A stretch of 64,000 bases of DNA from Achromobacter deleyi (GTDB taxonomy: Bacteria; Pseudomonadota; Gammaproteobacteria; Burkholderiales; Burkholderiaceae_B): positions 5,580,001 to 5,644,000 of the forward strand of contig NZ_CP065997.1 in assembly GCF_016127315.1 (NCBI RefSeq), given 5' to 3'. Numbering within the stretch: position 1 is the first letter of the stretch; every line of letters starts with the position of its first letter. Position numbers and translations under genes: made by a program. The notes below the pieces were generated by a model, which saw only the letters and a program-made list of their open reading frames with translations, had not been told where the DNA came from and made no database searches. This document shows positions 27,326 through 35,039 of this stretch, piece by piece.

Positions 27326-27983
27326 GCGCCTGATTCCCCTGATTCGCCGTTCACTACTGATATCCACGCTTGCCGCCGCCACCCTGGTGGCGCCCGCCCA
27401 CGCTCAGACCGCCGCGGCGGCCCAGGGTTCCGCGCAGCGCACCGTGCTGGTGGTGGGCGACAGCCTGGCCGCCGAATACGGCATCAAGCGCGGCACCGGC
27501 TGGGTGCCGCTGCTGTCCGCGCGGCTTTCCGAACAATACCCGAAGTACAAGGTGGTGAACGCCAGCATCAGCGGCGATACCACCAGCGGCGGTGTCGCGC
27601 GCCTGCCGGCCCTGCTGCGCCAGCACGAGCCGGCGGTGGTGGTGCTGGAGCTGGGCTCGAACGACGCCCTGCGCGGGCTGCCGCTGAACATGACGGAACA
27701 GAACCTGCGCGCCATGGCGCAGGCCGCGCGCAAGGCCGAGGCCGACGTGGTCATCGTCGGCATGCAGATCCCGCCCAACTACGGCCGTGACTACACCCAG
27801 CGTTTCGCCCAGGTGTTCCCCACGGTCGCCAAAGACGAAAACGCCCGGCTCGTGCCCTTCCTGATGGAAGGTATCGCAACGAACCGGGCGATGTTCCAGG
27901 CCGACGGCATCCATCCCAACGAGGATGCCCAGGCCCGATTACTGGACAATGTCTGGCCGGCGTTGCGGCCCTTGCTGCAGTGA
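27324..27983 (+). CDS. tesA: Periplasmic thioesterase/arylesterase TesA (SGNH hydrolase)
   Basis: Periplasmic acyl-CoA thioesterase I / lysophospholipase / arylesterase (219 aa). A signal peptide covers about residues 1-27 (ending APAHAQ). The GDSL motif is at 45-48 with nucleophile Ser47. Block II Gly and block III Asn are in SISGDTTSGG and ELGSNDALRG. Asp194 and His197 of DGIHPN complete the triad. The ATG at 27324 overlaps the ybbA start codon on the other strand and lacks a ribosome site, so the transcript may be leaderless. No later in-frame start preserves the signal peptide. Confidence 0.92.
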   Translation: MRLIPLIRRSLLISTLAAATLVAPAHAQTAAAAQGSAQRTVLVVGDSLAAEYGIKRGTGWVPLLSARLSEQYPKYKVVNASISGDTTSGGVARLPALLRQHEPAVVVLELGSNDALRGLPLNMTEQNLRAMAQAARKAEADVVIVGMQIPPNYGRDYTQRFAQVFPTVAKDENARLVPFLMEGIATNRAMFQADGIHPNEDAQARLLDNVWPALRPLLQ

Positions 27984-28004
27984 CGCGGGCCTGAACGGCC
28001 CGCG
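27984..28004. terminator. GC hairpin between convergent tesA and ppiD
   Basis: Perfect eight-base stem CGCGGGCC / GGCCCGCG with loop TGAAC, directly after the tesA stop. No T-run on either side, so termination by this alone is uncertain. Confidence 0.5.
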
Positions 28005-28021
28005 ACCCGTGGCGCGGCGGA

Positions 28022-29992
28022 TCAGCCCGCCGCCTGCTGCGAGGCGTCGCCGCCGCGGATGGCATCCGCGGCCGCCGGCAGCACCTGCACCTTGTATTCC
28101 TCGCGCAGCATGCGCACCAGCGCCTCGTTCTCGGCCTGGCCCCAGGCGCCGGCCAATTGCTGCGCCAGACGTTCCTTGTCGGCGGCCTCGACCGTGCCGG
28201 CCTCGACCTTCTCCAGGCGCACCAGCGTGTAATCGGCGCCCGACTGCACGCCGGTGTAGGCCGGCAGCTTGGCGGCCGGCAGGCGCATCACGGCGTCCAG
28301 CACCTGGCGCGGCAGGTTCTTGGGATCCTGGCGCGACACCACCAGCGGACCGCCGAAGCCTTCCGGCGCCGCGGCCGGGTTGGCCTGGTCGGCCGCCAGC
28401 GCGGCTTCGCCGGCCTTCTTGGCGGCTTCGGCCGAGCGCTCGTCCAGCAGCTTGGCGCGGATCGAATCGCTGACCTTGTCCAGCGCCGGCACGTGGGCCG
28501 GTTCGACCGCGGCCACGCGCACCGCCAGCATGGTGTCGGGCGACAGCTCGATCACGCCGGAATTCTGCTTTTCACGCAGCACGTCGGGCGAGAACAGCAC
28601 CTGGCGCACGCGCGGGTTGTCCAGCAGCGTGGCGTCCGGGCTGTCGACCGCGGAACCCGGGCCGGCCTGGTCGGCGGGCAAGAGGCCTTCGCGCGTCACG
28701 CCCGAGGCGGTGCGCAGCTTCAGGCCGACCGCGTCGGCGGCGGGCTGCAGGCTGTCGCGCTGGTCGTAGACCTGCTTGTTCAGCTGGCTGGCCATTTCCG
28801 AGAAACGCACGGCGGCCAGTTGCTTGCGGACTTCGGCGGTGATCTGGCTCTTGACCTCGGCCAGCGGCTTGATCGCGGCCGGCTGGATCTCGGTGACCTT
28901 GATGACGTGGAAGCCCGACGGGCTTTCGACCACGCCCGAGACCTGGTCCTTGGACTGGCTGAAGATCGCCTTTTCCAGCGGGCCGGACAGCATGCCCGGC
29001 GCCAGCCAGCCCAGGTCGCCGCCATTGGCGGCCGAACCGGCGTCCTGCGAATTCTTGCGGGCCAGCTCGGCGAACTGCGCCGGGTCGGCGGCGGCCTGCT
29101 TGGCCAGGTCCTCGGCCTTGGCGCGGGCGGCCTTGCGCGCATCTTCCGAGGCGCCGGCGGGCACTTCGATCATGATGTGGCTGGCGCGGCGGCGCTCGGG
29201 CTGGCCGAAGCGGCTCTTGTTCTGTTCGTAGTACGAAGCCAGGTCCTCGTCCTTGACCTGCACGCCTTCGGTGGCGGCGGCCTCGTTCAGCACCAGGTAT
29301 TGCACCTGGACCTGCTCGGGAATCTGCAATTGCTGCTTGTTGGCGTCGTACCAGGCCTGGATGTCGGCCGGGGTGACGCTCACTTGCGAGCGGAAATCGG
29401 CGGCGGCGAAGCGGCGCAGTTGCACCGTGCGCTGCTGCGTCAGGGCGGTTTCGAGCGACGCCACCACTTCCGAGGGCGCGCTGGCCGACTGGCCGACCGG
29501 CTCGAGCACGCGGGCCACGGCCAGGTCACGGCGCAGGCCGGCTTCGAACGACGTCGGCGACATGCCCTGGGCCGCCAGCACCTGGCGGTAGCGCTCGGGC
29601 GAGAAACGGCCGTTGTCCTGCACTTCCGGGATCGCGGCGATGGTGTTGCGCAGCGTTTCGTCGGACACCGAGAAACGGTTGTCGACGGCCACGTTCGCCA
29701 GCAGGCGCTGGTTGATCAGCTGGTTCAGCAGCGCTTCGCGCAGTTGCGGCGTGTCGATCACGGCCGGGTCGAACTGCGCGCCCAGGCGCTGGCGATACTG
29801 TTCAAGCTGGTTGCGGTGCGCCTGGTCGAACTCCGCGCGGGAAATGGGCTGGCCGGCGACGGTCGCCAGTTCAGGCTCCTTGCGCATGAAGCTCTCATAG
29901 CCCTGAATCCCGACGAGGAAGAAGGAAGGCACAATCAGAAGCAGCAGGATGAACTGCATCCAGCGCCGGTGGCTGCGAATAAATTCGAACAT
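28022..29992 (-). CDS. ppiD: Periplasmic folding chaperone / peptidyl-prolyl isomerase PpiD
   Basis: Membrane-anchored periplasmic chaperone (656 aa) that works at the SecYEG exit. A single helix near residues 12-33 (FILLLLIVPSFFLVGIQGY) anchors it. A SurA-like N-domain covers about 40-240, and one parvulin domain about 265-365, seen from RRRASHIMIEV to GDLGWLAPGMLSGPLEKAIF and SGFHVIKV. A long C-terminal domain follows. The start at 29992 gives MFEFIRSHRRWMQ. Upstream, on the same strand, are a terminator hairpin and a -10-like element rather than the hupB or tRNA neighbours often found here. Confidence 0.95.
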   Translation of the reverse strand: MFEFIRSHRRWMQFILLLLIVPSFFLVGIQGYESFMRKEPELATVAGQPISRAEFDQAHRNQLEQYRQRLGAQFDPAVIDTPQLREALLNQLINQRLLANVAVDNRFSVSDETLRNTIAAIPEVQDNGRFSPERYRQVLAAQGMSPTSFEAGLRRDLAVARVLEPVGQSASAPSEVVASLETALTQQRTVQLRRFAAADFRSQVSVTPADIQAWYDANKQQLQIPEQVQVQYLVLNEAAATEGVQVKDEDLASYYEQNKSRFGQPERRRASHIMIEVPAGASEDARKAARAKAEDLAKQAAADPAQFAELARKNSQDAGSAANGGDLGWLAPGMLSGPLEKAIFSQSKDQVSGVVESPSGFHVIKVTEIQPAAIKPLAEVKSQITAEVRKQLAAVRFSEMASQLNKQVYDQRDSLQPAADAVGLKLRTASGVTREGLLPADQAGPGSAVDSPDATLLDNPRVRQVLFSPDVLREKQNSGVIELSPDTMLAVRVAAVEPAHVPALDKVSDSIRAKLLDERSAEAAKKAGEAALAADQANPAAAPEGFGGPLVVSRQDPKNLPRQVLDAVMRLPAAKLPAYTGVQSGADYTLVRLEKVEAGTVEAADKERLAQQLAGAWGQAENEALVRMLREEYKVQVLPAAADAIRGGDASQQAAG

Positions 29993-30050
29993 GGAATCCC
30001 TGTTGCCGCACTCGGGGGGAGACTTCCGCCCGGGCCGCACGAAAACGCAT

Positions 30051-30074
30051 AAAAAAAGGCGAATCTCATTCGCC
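30051..30074 (-). terminator. Intrinsic terminator on the minus strand, 59 bases upstream of ppiD
   Basis: Read on the minus strand: stem GGCGAAT / ATTCGCC, loop GAG, then seven T. No gene on the same strand ends just before it; the next sequence upstream is a decayed region. Confidence 0.8.
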
Positions 30075-30110
30075 CTATTCCCATACCGGTCAAACCGGGT
30101 CAGCGGGCGG

Positions 30111-30119
30111 ATTTTAGCA
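30111..30119 (-). promoter_or_regulatory. Extended -10 promoter element upstream of ppiD
   Basis: TGCTAAAAT on the minus strand matches the extended -10 consensus TGnTATAAT at all but one position. No good -35 box lies 16-18 bases further up. A transcript from here would meet the terminator after about 50 bases. Confidence 0.45.
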
Positions 30120-30274
30120 TTTCTCATTCTTCCCGCAGCGTCTGCTTACATCGGCCCGGCCGGCGCCCTTGCCGCCCGCGCGCCACGGGCTTTCCACCCC
30201 CATGGAAGCCGCCCTCGGTCAACCCGGGAAACCCCCGTTTTCGCCTTCCGTCCCCAATCGTATCGTGACCCTCG

Positions 30275-30543
30275 GGCCGCCACGCCGTGGCCGGCGTGCA
30301 CGACGCCGCCAAGGGCCAGCAGCAGGCCATGCTCGACACCATGCGCGACCTGGTCAACATCGAATCGGGCAGCAAGGACGTGGAAGGCGTGGAACTGAAC
30401 TGGACCGTGGCCCAGGCCGGCACCAACCGCAACGTCATCCCCGGCCAGGCCACCGCCCAGGCCGACGCCCGCGCCCTCAAGGCCCGCGGCCCCGTCATCG
30501 AAGGCATGGGCCTGAGCGGCTTCGGCGCCCACTCCAACGAAAT
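30275..30543 (+). pseudogene. Remnant of an M20-family glutamate carboxypeptidase with two internal deletions
   Basis: Three blocks in one frame resemble glutamate carboxypeptidase (CPG2-like, peptidase M20). They are QQAMLDTMRDLVNIESGS near the normal N-terminus; ELNWTVAQAGTNRNVIPGQ with ATAQADAR from the dimerisation domain; and PVIEGMGLSGFGAHSNE from the normal C-terminus. The parts between, which hold the zinc ligands and the catalytic Glu, are missing, and the match stops after HSNE. A functional enzyme needs about 400 residues; only about 85 are left. There is no start with signal peptide. The frame remains open downstream only by chance in GC-rich sequence. Confidence 0.8.
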
Positions 30544-30573
30544 AAGCCGCCCCCCGTCCACCACCACATATGT

Positions 30574-30604
30574 CCCGCAAGGCCGCGCAGGGCGGCCTCG
30601 CGGG
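30574..30604. repeat. GC-rich hairpin behind the carboxypeptidase remnant
   Basis: CCCGCAAGGCCGC and GCGGCCTCGCGGG pair with one mismatch around a GCAGG loop. There is no T-run. Confidence 0.55.
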
Positions 30605-30700
30605 ACGGGCGCCAGCAACTCCTCCGGGCCCCCGCCCCCTTCCCACGAAGCCCAAGCACGCCCCTCGCCCCGGCGGCGCCCCGAGCATTCACCGCCGCGA

Positions 30701-30857
30701 GCGGCGGCGGGGCCGTGGGGCGGGGCTGGGGCGTGTAGAGGCGCGCGCGACGGAATCCGAAGGAGCCGCAGGCGACAAGGATGAGGACGCGCTGTCCGGC
30801 GCGCACGCGCCGGACAAGCCTCGTAGCCCCAGCCCCGCCCCACGGCCCCGCTGCCGC
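30701..30857. repeat. Large inverted-repeat element, 32-base arms
   Basis: Arms at 30701-30732 and 30826-30857 are complementary at 31 of 32 positions (outer part GCGGCGGCGGGGCC, inner part CGGGGCTGGGGC). The 93-base interior holds a second perfect palindrome, TGTCCGGCGCG and CGCGCCGGACA with a CA loop (30793-30816), and GAGGC/GCCTC pairing outside it. The whole can fold into one long structured stem. No protein is recognised. It lies between a decayed gene and the glycerophosphodiesterase gene, and may be a dispersed intergenic repeat or a structured RNA. Confidence 0.7.
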
Positions 30858-30974
30858 GCCCAAAAGAAACCCCACCCGCCCCCCTAGCAGCAGCCCCCGC
30901 GCACCAGGGAACGAAACCCCAGAACAGAGTATCCTTCCACCCTGTCCCAAAGAACCCCAAACGCATCAAAAGAA

Positions 30975-31724
30975 ATGACCGCACTCCTCCCCACCTGGCC
31001 CTATTCCCGCCACATCGCCCACCGCGGCGGCGGCCGCCTGGCCCCGGAGAACACCCTCGCCGCCATGCGCGTCGGCGCCGAACACGGCTTCACCATGTTC
31101 GAATACGACGTCAAGCTCAGCCGCGACAACGTCCTCGTCCTGATGCACGACGACGACGTCGACCGCACCTCCAACGGCCACGGTCCCGCCGCCGCCAAGA
31201 CCTTCAGCGAACTGGCGCAACTGGACTTCGGCAGCTGGCACTCCGCCGCCTACGCCGGCGAACCCCTGCCCACCTTCGCCGCCGTGGCCCGCTACACCGT
31301 CGCCAACGGCATCGCCAGCAACGTCGAGATCAAGCCCTGCCCCGGCCGCGAAGCCGAGACCGGCGCCGCCGTCGCCCTGGCCGCCCGCGAACTCTGGCAA
31401 GGCGCCGCCGTGGCCCCGCTGCTGTCGTCCTTCGCCGAGGAAGCCCTGCAGGCCGCCAAGGACGCCGCGCCCGAACTGCCGCGCGCCCTGCTGGTCGAGA
31501 AAGTGCCGGCCGACTGGCTCGACCGCCTGGTCAAGTACGACTGCGTCGCCCTGAACATCAACCAGAAGGACGCCACGCGCGAACTGATCGACGCCGTGCA
31601 CGCCGCCGGCTACCGCATCGCCGCCTGGACCGTCAACGACCCCGAACGCGCGCGCCTGCTGCTCGACTGGGGCATCGACGGCATCTTCACCGACGAACTG
31701 GCCGCCATCCGGCCCGCCGCCTGA
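30975..31724 (+). CDS. ugpQ: Glycerophosphodiester phosphodiesterase (UgpQ type, cytoplasmic)
   Basis: Hydrolyses glycerophosphodiesters to sn-glycerol-3-phosphate and an alcohol. The protein has 249 aa and no signal peptide, fitting the cytoplasmic UgpQ type. Active-site features: His16-Arg17 in AHRGG, Glu25 in LAPENT, Glu44 and Asp46 in FEYDVKLS, and His59 in LMHDDDVDRTSNG. The C-terminal VNDPERARLLLDWGIDGIFTDE segment is typical. No ugp transporter genes are near. It lies directly after the decayed region and is followed by rlmJ after 12 bases. Confidence 0.92.
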   Translation: MTALLPTWPYSRHIAHRGGGRLAPENTLAAMRVGAEHGFTMFEYDVKLSRDNVLVLMHDDDVDRTSNGHGPAAAKTFSELAQLDFGSWHSAAYAGEPLPTFAAVARYTVANGIASNVEIKPCPGREAETGAAVALAARELWQGAAVAPLLSSFAEEALQAAKDAAPELPRALLVEKVPADWLDRLVKYDCVALNINQKDATRELIDAVHAAGYRIAAWTVNDPERARLLLDWGIDGIFTDELAAIRPAA

Positions 31725-31736
31725 GGCCCCCGCCCC

Positions 31737-32627
31737 GTGTTCAGCTATCGCCACGCCTTCCACGCCGGCAACCACGCCGACGTGCTCAAGCACGCCATCC
31801 TGGTCCACACCCTGGATTACTTCAACCGCAAGGACGCGCCCTACTGGGTCATCGACACCCACGCCGGCGCCGGGCTCTACAGCCTGGACAGCGACTGGGC
31901 CGCCAAGACCTCGGAATTCGCCGACGGCATCGGCCGCCTGTGGGAACGCGACGACCTGCCGCCCCTGCTGGCCGACTACATGGCCCGCATCCGCGCCTTC
32001 AACACCAACGGCCGCCTCAAGCGCTACCCTGGCTCGCCCTGGCTGACGCTCGACGCGCTGCGCCCGTCCGACCGCCTGCGGCTGTTCGAGATGCATCCCA
32101 CCGAGATCGACACCCTGGTCGGCAACCTCGAACACATGGACCGCACCGCGCAGCGCCAGACCACCATCTACGGCGACGACGGCTTCGAGGGCGTCAAGGC
32201 CCTGCTGCCGCCGCCCACGCGCCGCGGCATGGTGCTGATCGACCCGTCCTATGAAGACAAGAACGACTACCGCCGCACGCTGATCACCGTCAAGGAATGC
32301 GTCAAGCGCTTCGCCACCGGCACCATCGCCGTCTGGTATCCGCTGGTGCAGCGGCGCGAGGCCAGCGAAATGGCGCGCCACTTCGAGAACCTCAAGGTCA
32401 AGAGCTGGCTGCACGCCACCCTCACCGTCAAGAAGGCCACCATCGACGGCTACGGCCTGCACGGCAGCGGCATGTTCCTGATCAACCCGCCCTGGACGCT
32501 GCACGACGCCCTCAAGCAGACCATGCCCTACCTGGCGCGCGAACTCGGCCAGGACGAACGCGCGAGCTTCACGCTGCAGTACCGCGAGAACCCGTTCCCC
32601 GTGCCGAAGAAGCAGTCGGACGACTGA
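31737..32627 (+). CDS. rlmJ: 23S rRNA (adenine-2030-N6)-methyltransferase RlmJ
   Basis: Methylates A2030 of 23S rRNA. The protein is 296 aa, the usual size, from a GTG start 12 bases after ugpQ. The diagnostic N-terminus FSYRHAFHAGNHADVLKH is present, followed by the AdoMet-binding segment VIDTHAGAGLYSL. The catalytic motif reads LIDPSYE, a DPPY variant. A small insertion subdomain lies between. Probably co-transcribed with ugpQ and ended by a strong terminator. Confidence 0.95.
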   Translation: MFSYRHAFHAGNHADVLKHAILVHTLDYFNRKDAPYWVIDTHAGAGLYSLDSDWAAKTSEFADGIGRLWERDDLPPLLADYMARIRAFNTNGRLKRYPGSPWLTLDALRPSDRLRLFEMHPTEIDTLVGNLEHMDRTAQRQTTIYGDDGFEGVKALLPPPTRRGMVLIDPSYEDKNDYRRTLITVKECVKRFATGTIAVWYPLVQRREASEMARHFENLKVKSWLHATLTVKKATIDGYGLHGSGMFLINPPWTLHDALKQTMPYLARELGQDERASFTLQYRENPFPVPKKQSDD

Positions 32628-32645
32628 TTCTAGACCCGTCCCCAT

Positions 32646-32690
32646 AAAAGCCCGGCCTTGCGTGATCGAGACGCAAGGCCGGGCTTTTTT
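32646..32690 (+). terminator. Rho-independent terminator after rlmJ
   Basis: Perfect 18-base stem, inner part GGCCTTGCGT / ACGCAAGGCC, with a seven-base loop, ending in a T-run. Confidence 0.95.
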
Positions 32691-32858
32691 ATTTCGACCT
32701 GCGCCCCTGGCACGCCGCGGCCGGGCCTGCGCGCCGGGAACACGTGGTTCGCTTTTGGCGCGATCGGATTTGCGGAACCGGCGGCGCCTGCTTATCTTGG
32801 GGTCTTGGCCGATACCGATGTCCTGTCGTACGCGGCGGCAATCCGACGGAGCCGGAAG

Positions 32859-33218
32859 ATGCGTCAAATCCTGGTCTATTCCTCCTTTTCATGGCTGGCC
32901 TTGGCGGGCGGCCTGCACTTCGCCATCGATGTCGTTGCGCAGTTCGCCCGGGGCGCACGCGCGCCCGGGCCGGAAACCACGCTGTACTACGGCCTGCACT
33001 CCGCCTATGCGCTGGGGCTGGTGCTTTTCGGCGGCTTCGGTTTGCTGGTGGCGCGCCAGGCGCCCGCGCTCCTGAGCCAGTGGCCCGCACTCGCGCTCAC
33101 CGTTTTCGCCGCGGCCGCCTGGCTCGTCCTGGCCTTTGTGTTCATCGAGTACCGCCCGCCCAGGATCCTGATCAGCGTGTTCGCCGTCCTCGTGCTCGCG
33201 CTGGTGGCCACGCGATGA
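32859..33218 (+). CDS. Small membrane protein of unknown function, about four helices
   Basis: A 119-aa protein with hydrophobic segments at about residues 5-27, 47-70, 77-97 and 100-119. The start at 32859 gives MRQILVYSSFSWLALAGG and has GGAG about eight bases upstream. A longer open frame from 32658 begins inside the terminator stem and was rejected. I recognise no family. Its stop overlaps the start of the AraC gene (ATGA), so the two are translationally linked, and the membrane protein might sense or protect against what the regulator responds to. Confidence 0.65.
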   Translation: MRQILVYSSFSWLALAGGLHFAIDVVAQFARGARAPGPETTLYYGLHSAYALGLVLFGGFGLLVARQAPALLSQWPALALTVFAAAAWLVLAFVFIEYRPPRILISVFAVLVLALVATR

Positions 33219-34240
33219 AGACCACGCCAGCGCGAAGCGCCCGCCCAGGCAACCGGCGCATCGGAACCTTCTCGATACCGCCCAGGGCGATCGCCGGCTT
33301 CGGCCTGTCGATCGAAAGATTGTGCGAACGCGCGGGCGTGGCGCCGTCGAACCATTTGGACACGGGCGAATTCTTCCGCCTCTGGCAGGCCGTAGAGGCG
33401 GAACTCGATGACCGGTCGGCGGGCCTGCGTTTCGGCGCCGAGGGCATTGCCCGCGGCTACGGCATCCCATCGATCGTCGCGCTGCACGCCCCGGACTTTC
33501 GCCAGGCCCTCGCGGCCCTCGCCCGCTACAAGCGGCTGACCTGCCCCGAGCTGGTGGAAGTCGAGACCCGGGGCGACGAGGCGATCGTGCGCTATCGCTG
33601 GCTGCAGGCGACGGGGGAAGTGCCGCGCCTGCTCGTCGATACCACCCTGGCCTCGCTCAAGGAGATGGCCCACCGTGGCAGCGCCGGCCGGGTCGCCCCC
33701 ATTCGCCTGGAGCTGACGCGACGGCCGGCGGACCAGACGCTTTTGCGCGGCCACTTCGGCTGCCCCATCGTCTTCTCGGCGGCCAGCGACGCCATGGTGT
33801 TCGATCGCTCCGCCCTCGACGTGCCGTTCGCCGCCGCTGGGGGCGGCGCCTTCGCGCAGGTGGCCGAAGGCCTGGAACAACGGCTGGCCGAGGGAGAGGG
33901 ATTCCCGGCGCTCATCGCCGAAGTGCGCGTGGCCATCGCGCGGCAGCTGAGCGAAGGCCGTCCCTCCGATATCGCCGCGGTGTCGGGCCGGCTGCTGACC
34001 AGCCGCCGTACCTTGCAACGGCGGCTCTCGGCGCAAGGCACCACCTTCCAGCAGCAATTGGACCGTGTCCGGCGCATCACCGCGAGCCGGTTGCTATCGA
34101 CCACCGAACTCGATGCCGTCGCCATCGCCATGCTGCTTGGCTTCGCGGAACCCAACTCGTTCGCCCGCGCATTCCGGAACTGGGAGCAGACAACCCCGGT
34201 CCGCTGGCGCGAGCGTCACGCCCCCTCGTCGAACCCTTGA
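33215..34240 (+). CDS. AraC-family transcriptional regulator (AraC/OruR/ArgR-type with arabinose-binding-like N-domain)
   Basis: Regulator of 341 aa. The N-terminal ligand domain (about residues 20-210) has FGAEGIARGYGIPSIVALHAPDFRQALAAL and DTTLASLKEMAH, as in the PF12625 group. The C-terminal double helix-turn-helix (about 235-335) shows VSGRLLTSRRTLQRRLSAQGTTFQQQLD and AIAMLLGFAEPNSFARAFRNWEQTTPVRWR. The start overlaps the upstream stop by 4 bases. It precedes the SDR gene by 13 bases, so it likely controls its own operon. Confidence 0.9.
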   Translation: MKTTPARSARPGNRRIGTFSIPPRAIAGFGLSIERLCERAGVAPSNHLDTGEFFRLWQAVEAELDDRSAGLRFGAEGIARGYGIPSIVALHAPDFRQALAALARYKRLTCPELVEVETRGDEAIVRYRWLQATGEVPRLLVDTTLASLKEMAHRGSAGRVAPIRLELTRRPADQTLLRGHFGCPIVFSAASDAMVFDRSALDVPFAAAGGGAFAQVAEGLEQRLAEGEGFPALIAEVRVAIARQLSEGRPSDIAAVSGRLLTSRRTLQRRLSAQGTTFQQQLDRVRRITASRLLSTTELDAVAIAMLLGFAEPNSFARAFRNWEQTTPVRWRERHAPSSNP

Positions 34241-34253
34241 AAAGACCCGCCCA

Positions 34254-35015
34254 ATGAACCTTTCCGGCAACACCATCCTGATTACCGGCGGCACCAGCGG
34301 TATCGGCCTCGAACTGGCCAGGCAGTTTCTCGCCGCGGGCAACACCGTGCTCGTCACCGGACGCTCGCAGGCCCGCCTGGCCGAAGCGCGCACGGCGTTC
34401 CCCGCATTGCACACATTCATCTGCGACCAGCGCGATCCCGCGTCGATCGCCAGCGCTTGCGCTGCCATCGCGCGCACGTTTCCGGCGCTGAATGTGCTGA
34501 TCAACAACGCCGGCATCGGGCTCAAGCTCAACCTGAACGAAACCGACCGCCCCCTTCCGGACCTGGAGAACGAGATCAGGACCAACCTGATCGGCCCGAT
34601 CCAGCTGATCAACCAGCTCCTGCCCGTGTTGAAACGCCAGCAAAGCGCCACCATCGTCAACGTCACCTCGGGCCTTGCGTTCGTGCCGCTGGCCCTGAAG
34701 CCGATCTACAGCGCCACCAAGGCCGCGATGCACTCGTACACCCAGTCCCTGCGCGCGCAGCTGAGACTCTCCAGCGTGAAGGTGGTCGAACTGGCGCCGC
34801 CAGCCATCGACACGCCCTTCAACAAGGACCAGGAAGACATGAACAGCGCCATGCTGATGGACGTCGCCAAGTTCGGCCGCGCTGCGCTGCGGGGACTGCG
34901 CAAGGGCCAGGACGAAGTGCTGCCCGGCGCGAGCAGGTTGATCCGTTTCATCGGCCGCATCAACCCGCGCGCCGTCTTGAGGCGTGCGGATGCCGAGCAG
35001 ATGGGCCGTCGATAG
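34254..35015 (+). CDS. Short-chain dehydrogenase/reductase, DltE-like
   Basis: NAD(P)-dependent oxidoreductase (253 aa). The cofactor motif TGGTSGIG is at residues 11-18 and NNAG at 84-87. The catalytic Ser139, Tyr152 and Lys156 (YSATK) are all present. The C-terminal part has a basic tail. The start at 34254 gives MNLSGNTILITGG; the open frame further up belongs to a shadow of the AraC gene. Third gene of the unit with the small membrane protein and AraC regulator. The substrate is unknown. Confidence 0.9.
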   Translation: MNLSGNTILITGGTSGIGLELARQFLAAGNTVLVTGRSQARLAEARTAFPALHTFICDQRDPASIASACAAIARTFPALNVLINNAGIGLKLNLNETDRPLPDLENEIRTNLIGPIQLINQLLPVLKRQQSATIVNVTSGLAFVPLALKPIYSATKAAMHSYTQSLRAQLRLSSVKVVELAPPAIDTPFNKDQEDMNSAMLMDVAKFGRAALRGLRKGQDEVLPGASRLIRFIGRINPRAVLRRADAEQMGRR

Positions 35016-35039
35016 CGCCTTGATGGGCCGACGGCCGTC

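Noticed and set aside
30076..30290. tRNA-Val or hupB gene upstream of ppiD, as often seen in this family
   Set aside because: No cloverleaf sequence or HU coding frame is present in the region on either strand.
30546..30784. Continuation of the M20 fragment as a 165-aa protein
   Set aside because: After HSNE the frame runs through GC-rich hairpin sequence with Arg/Pro/Ala content and no similarity to the family.
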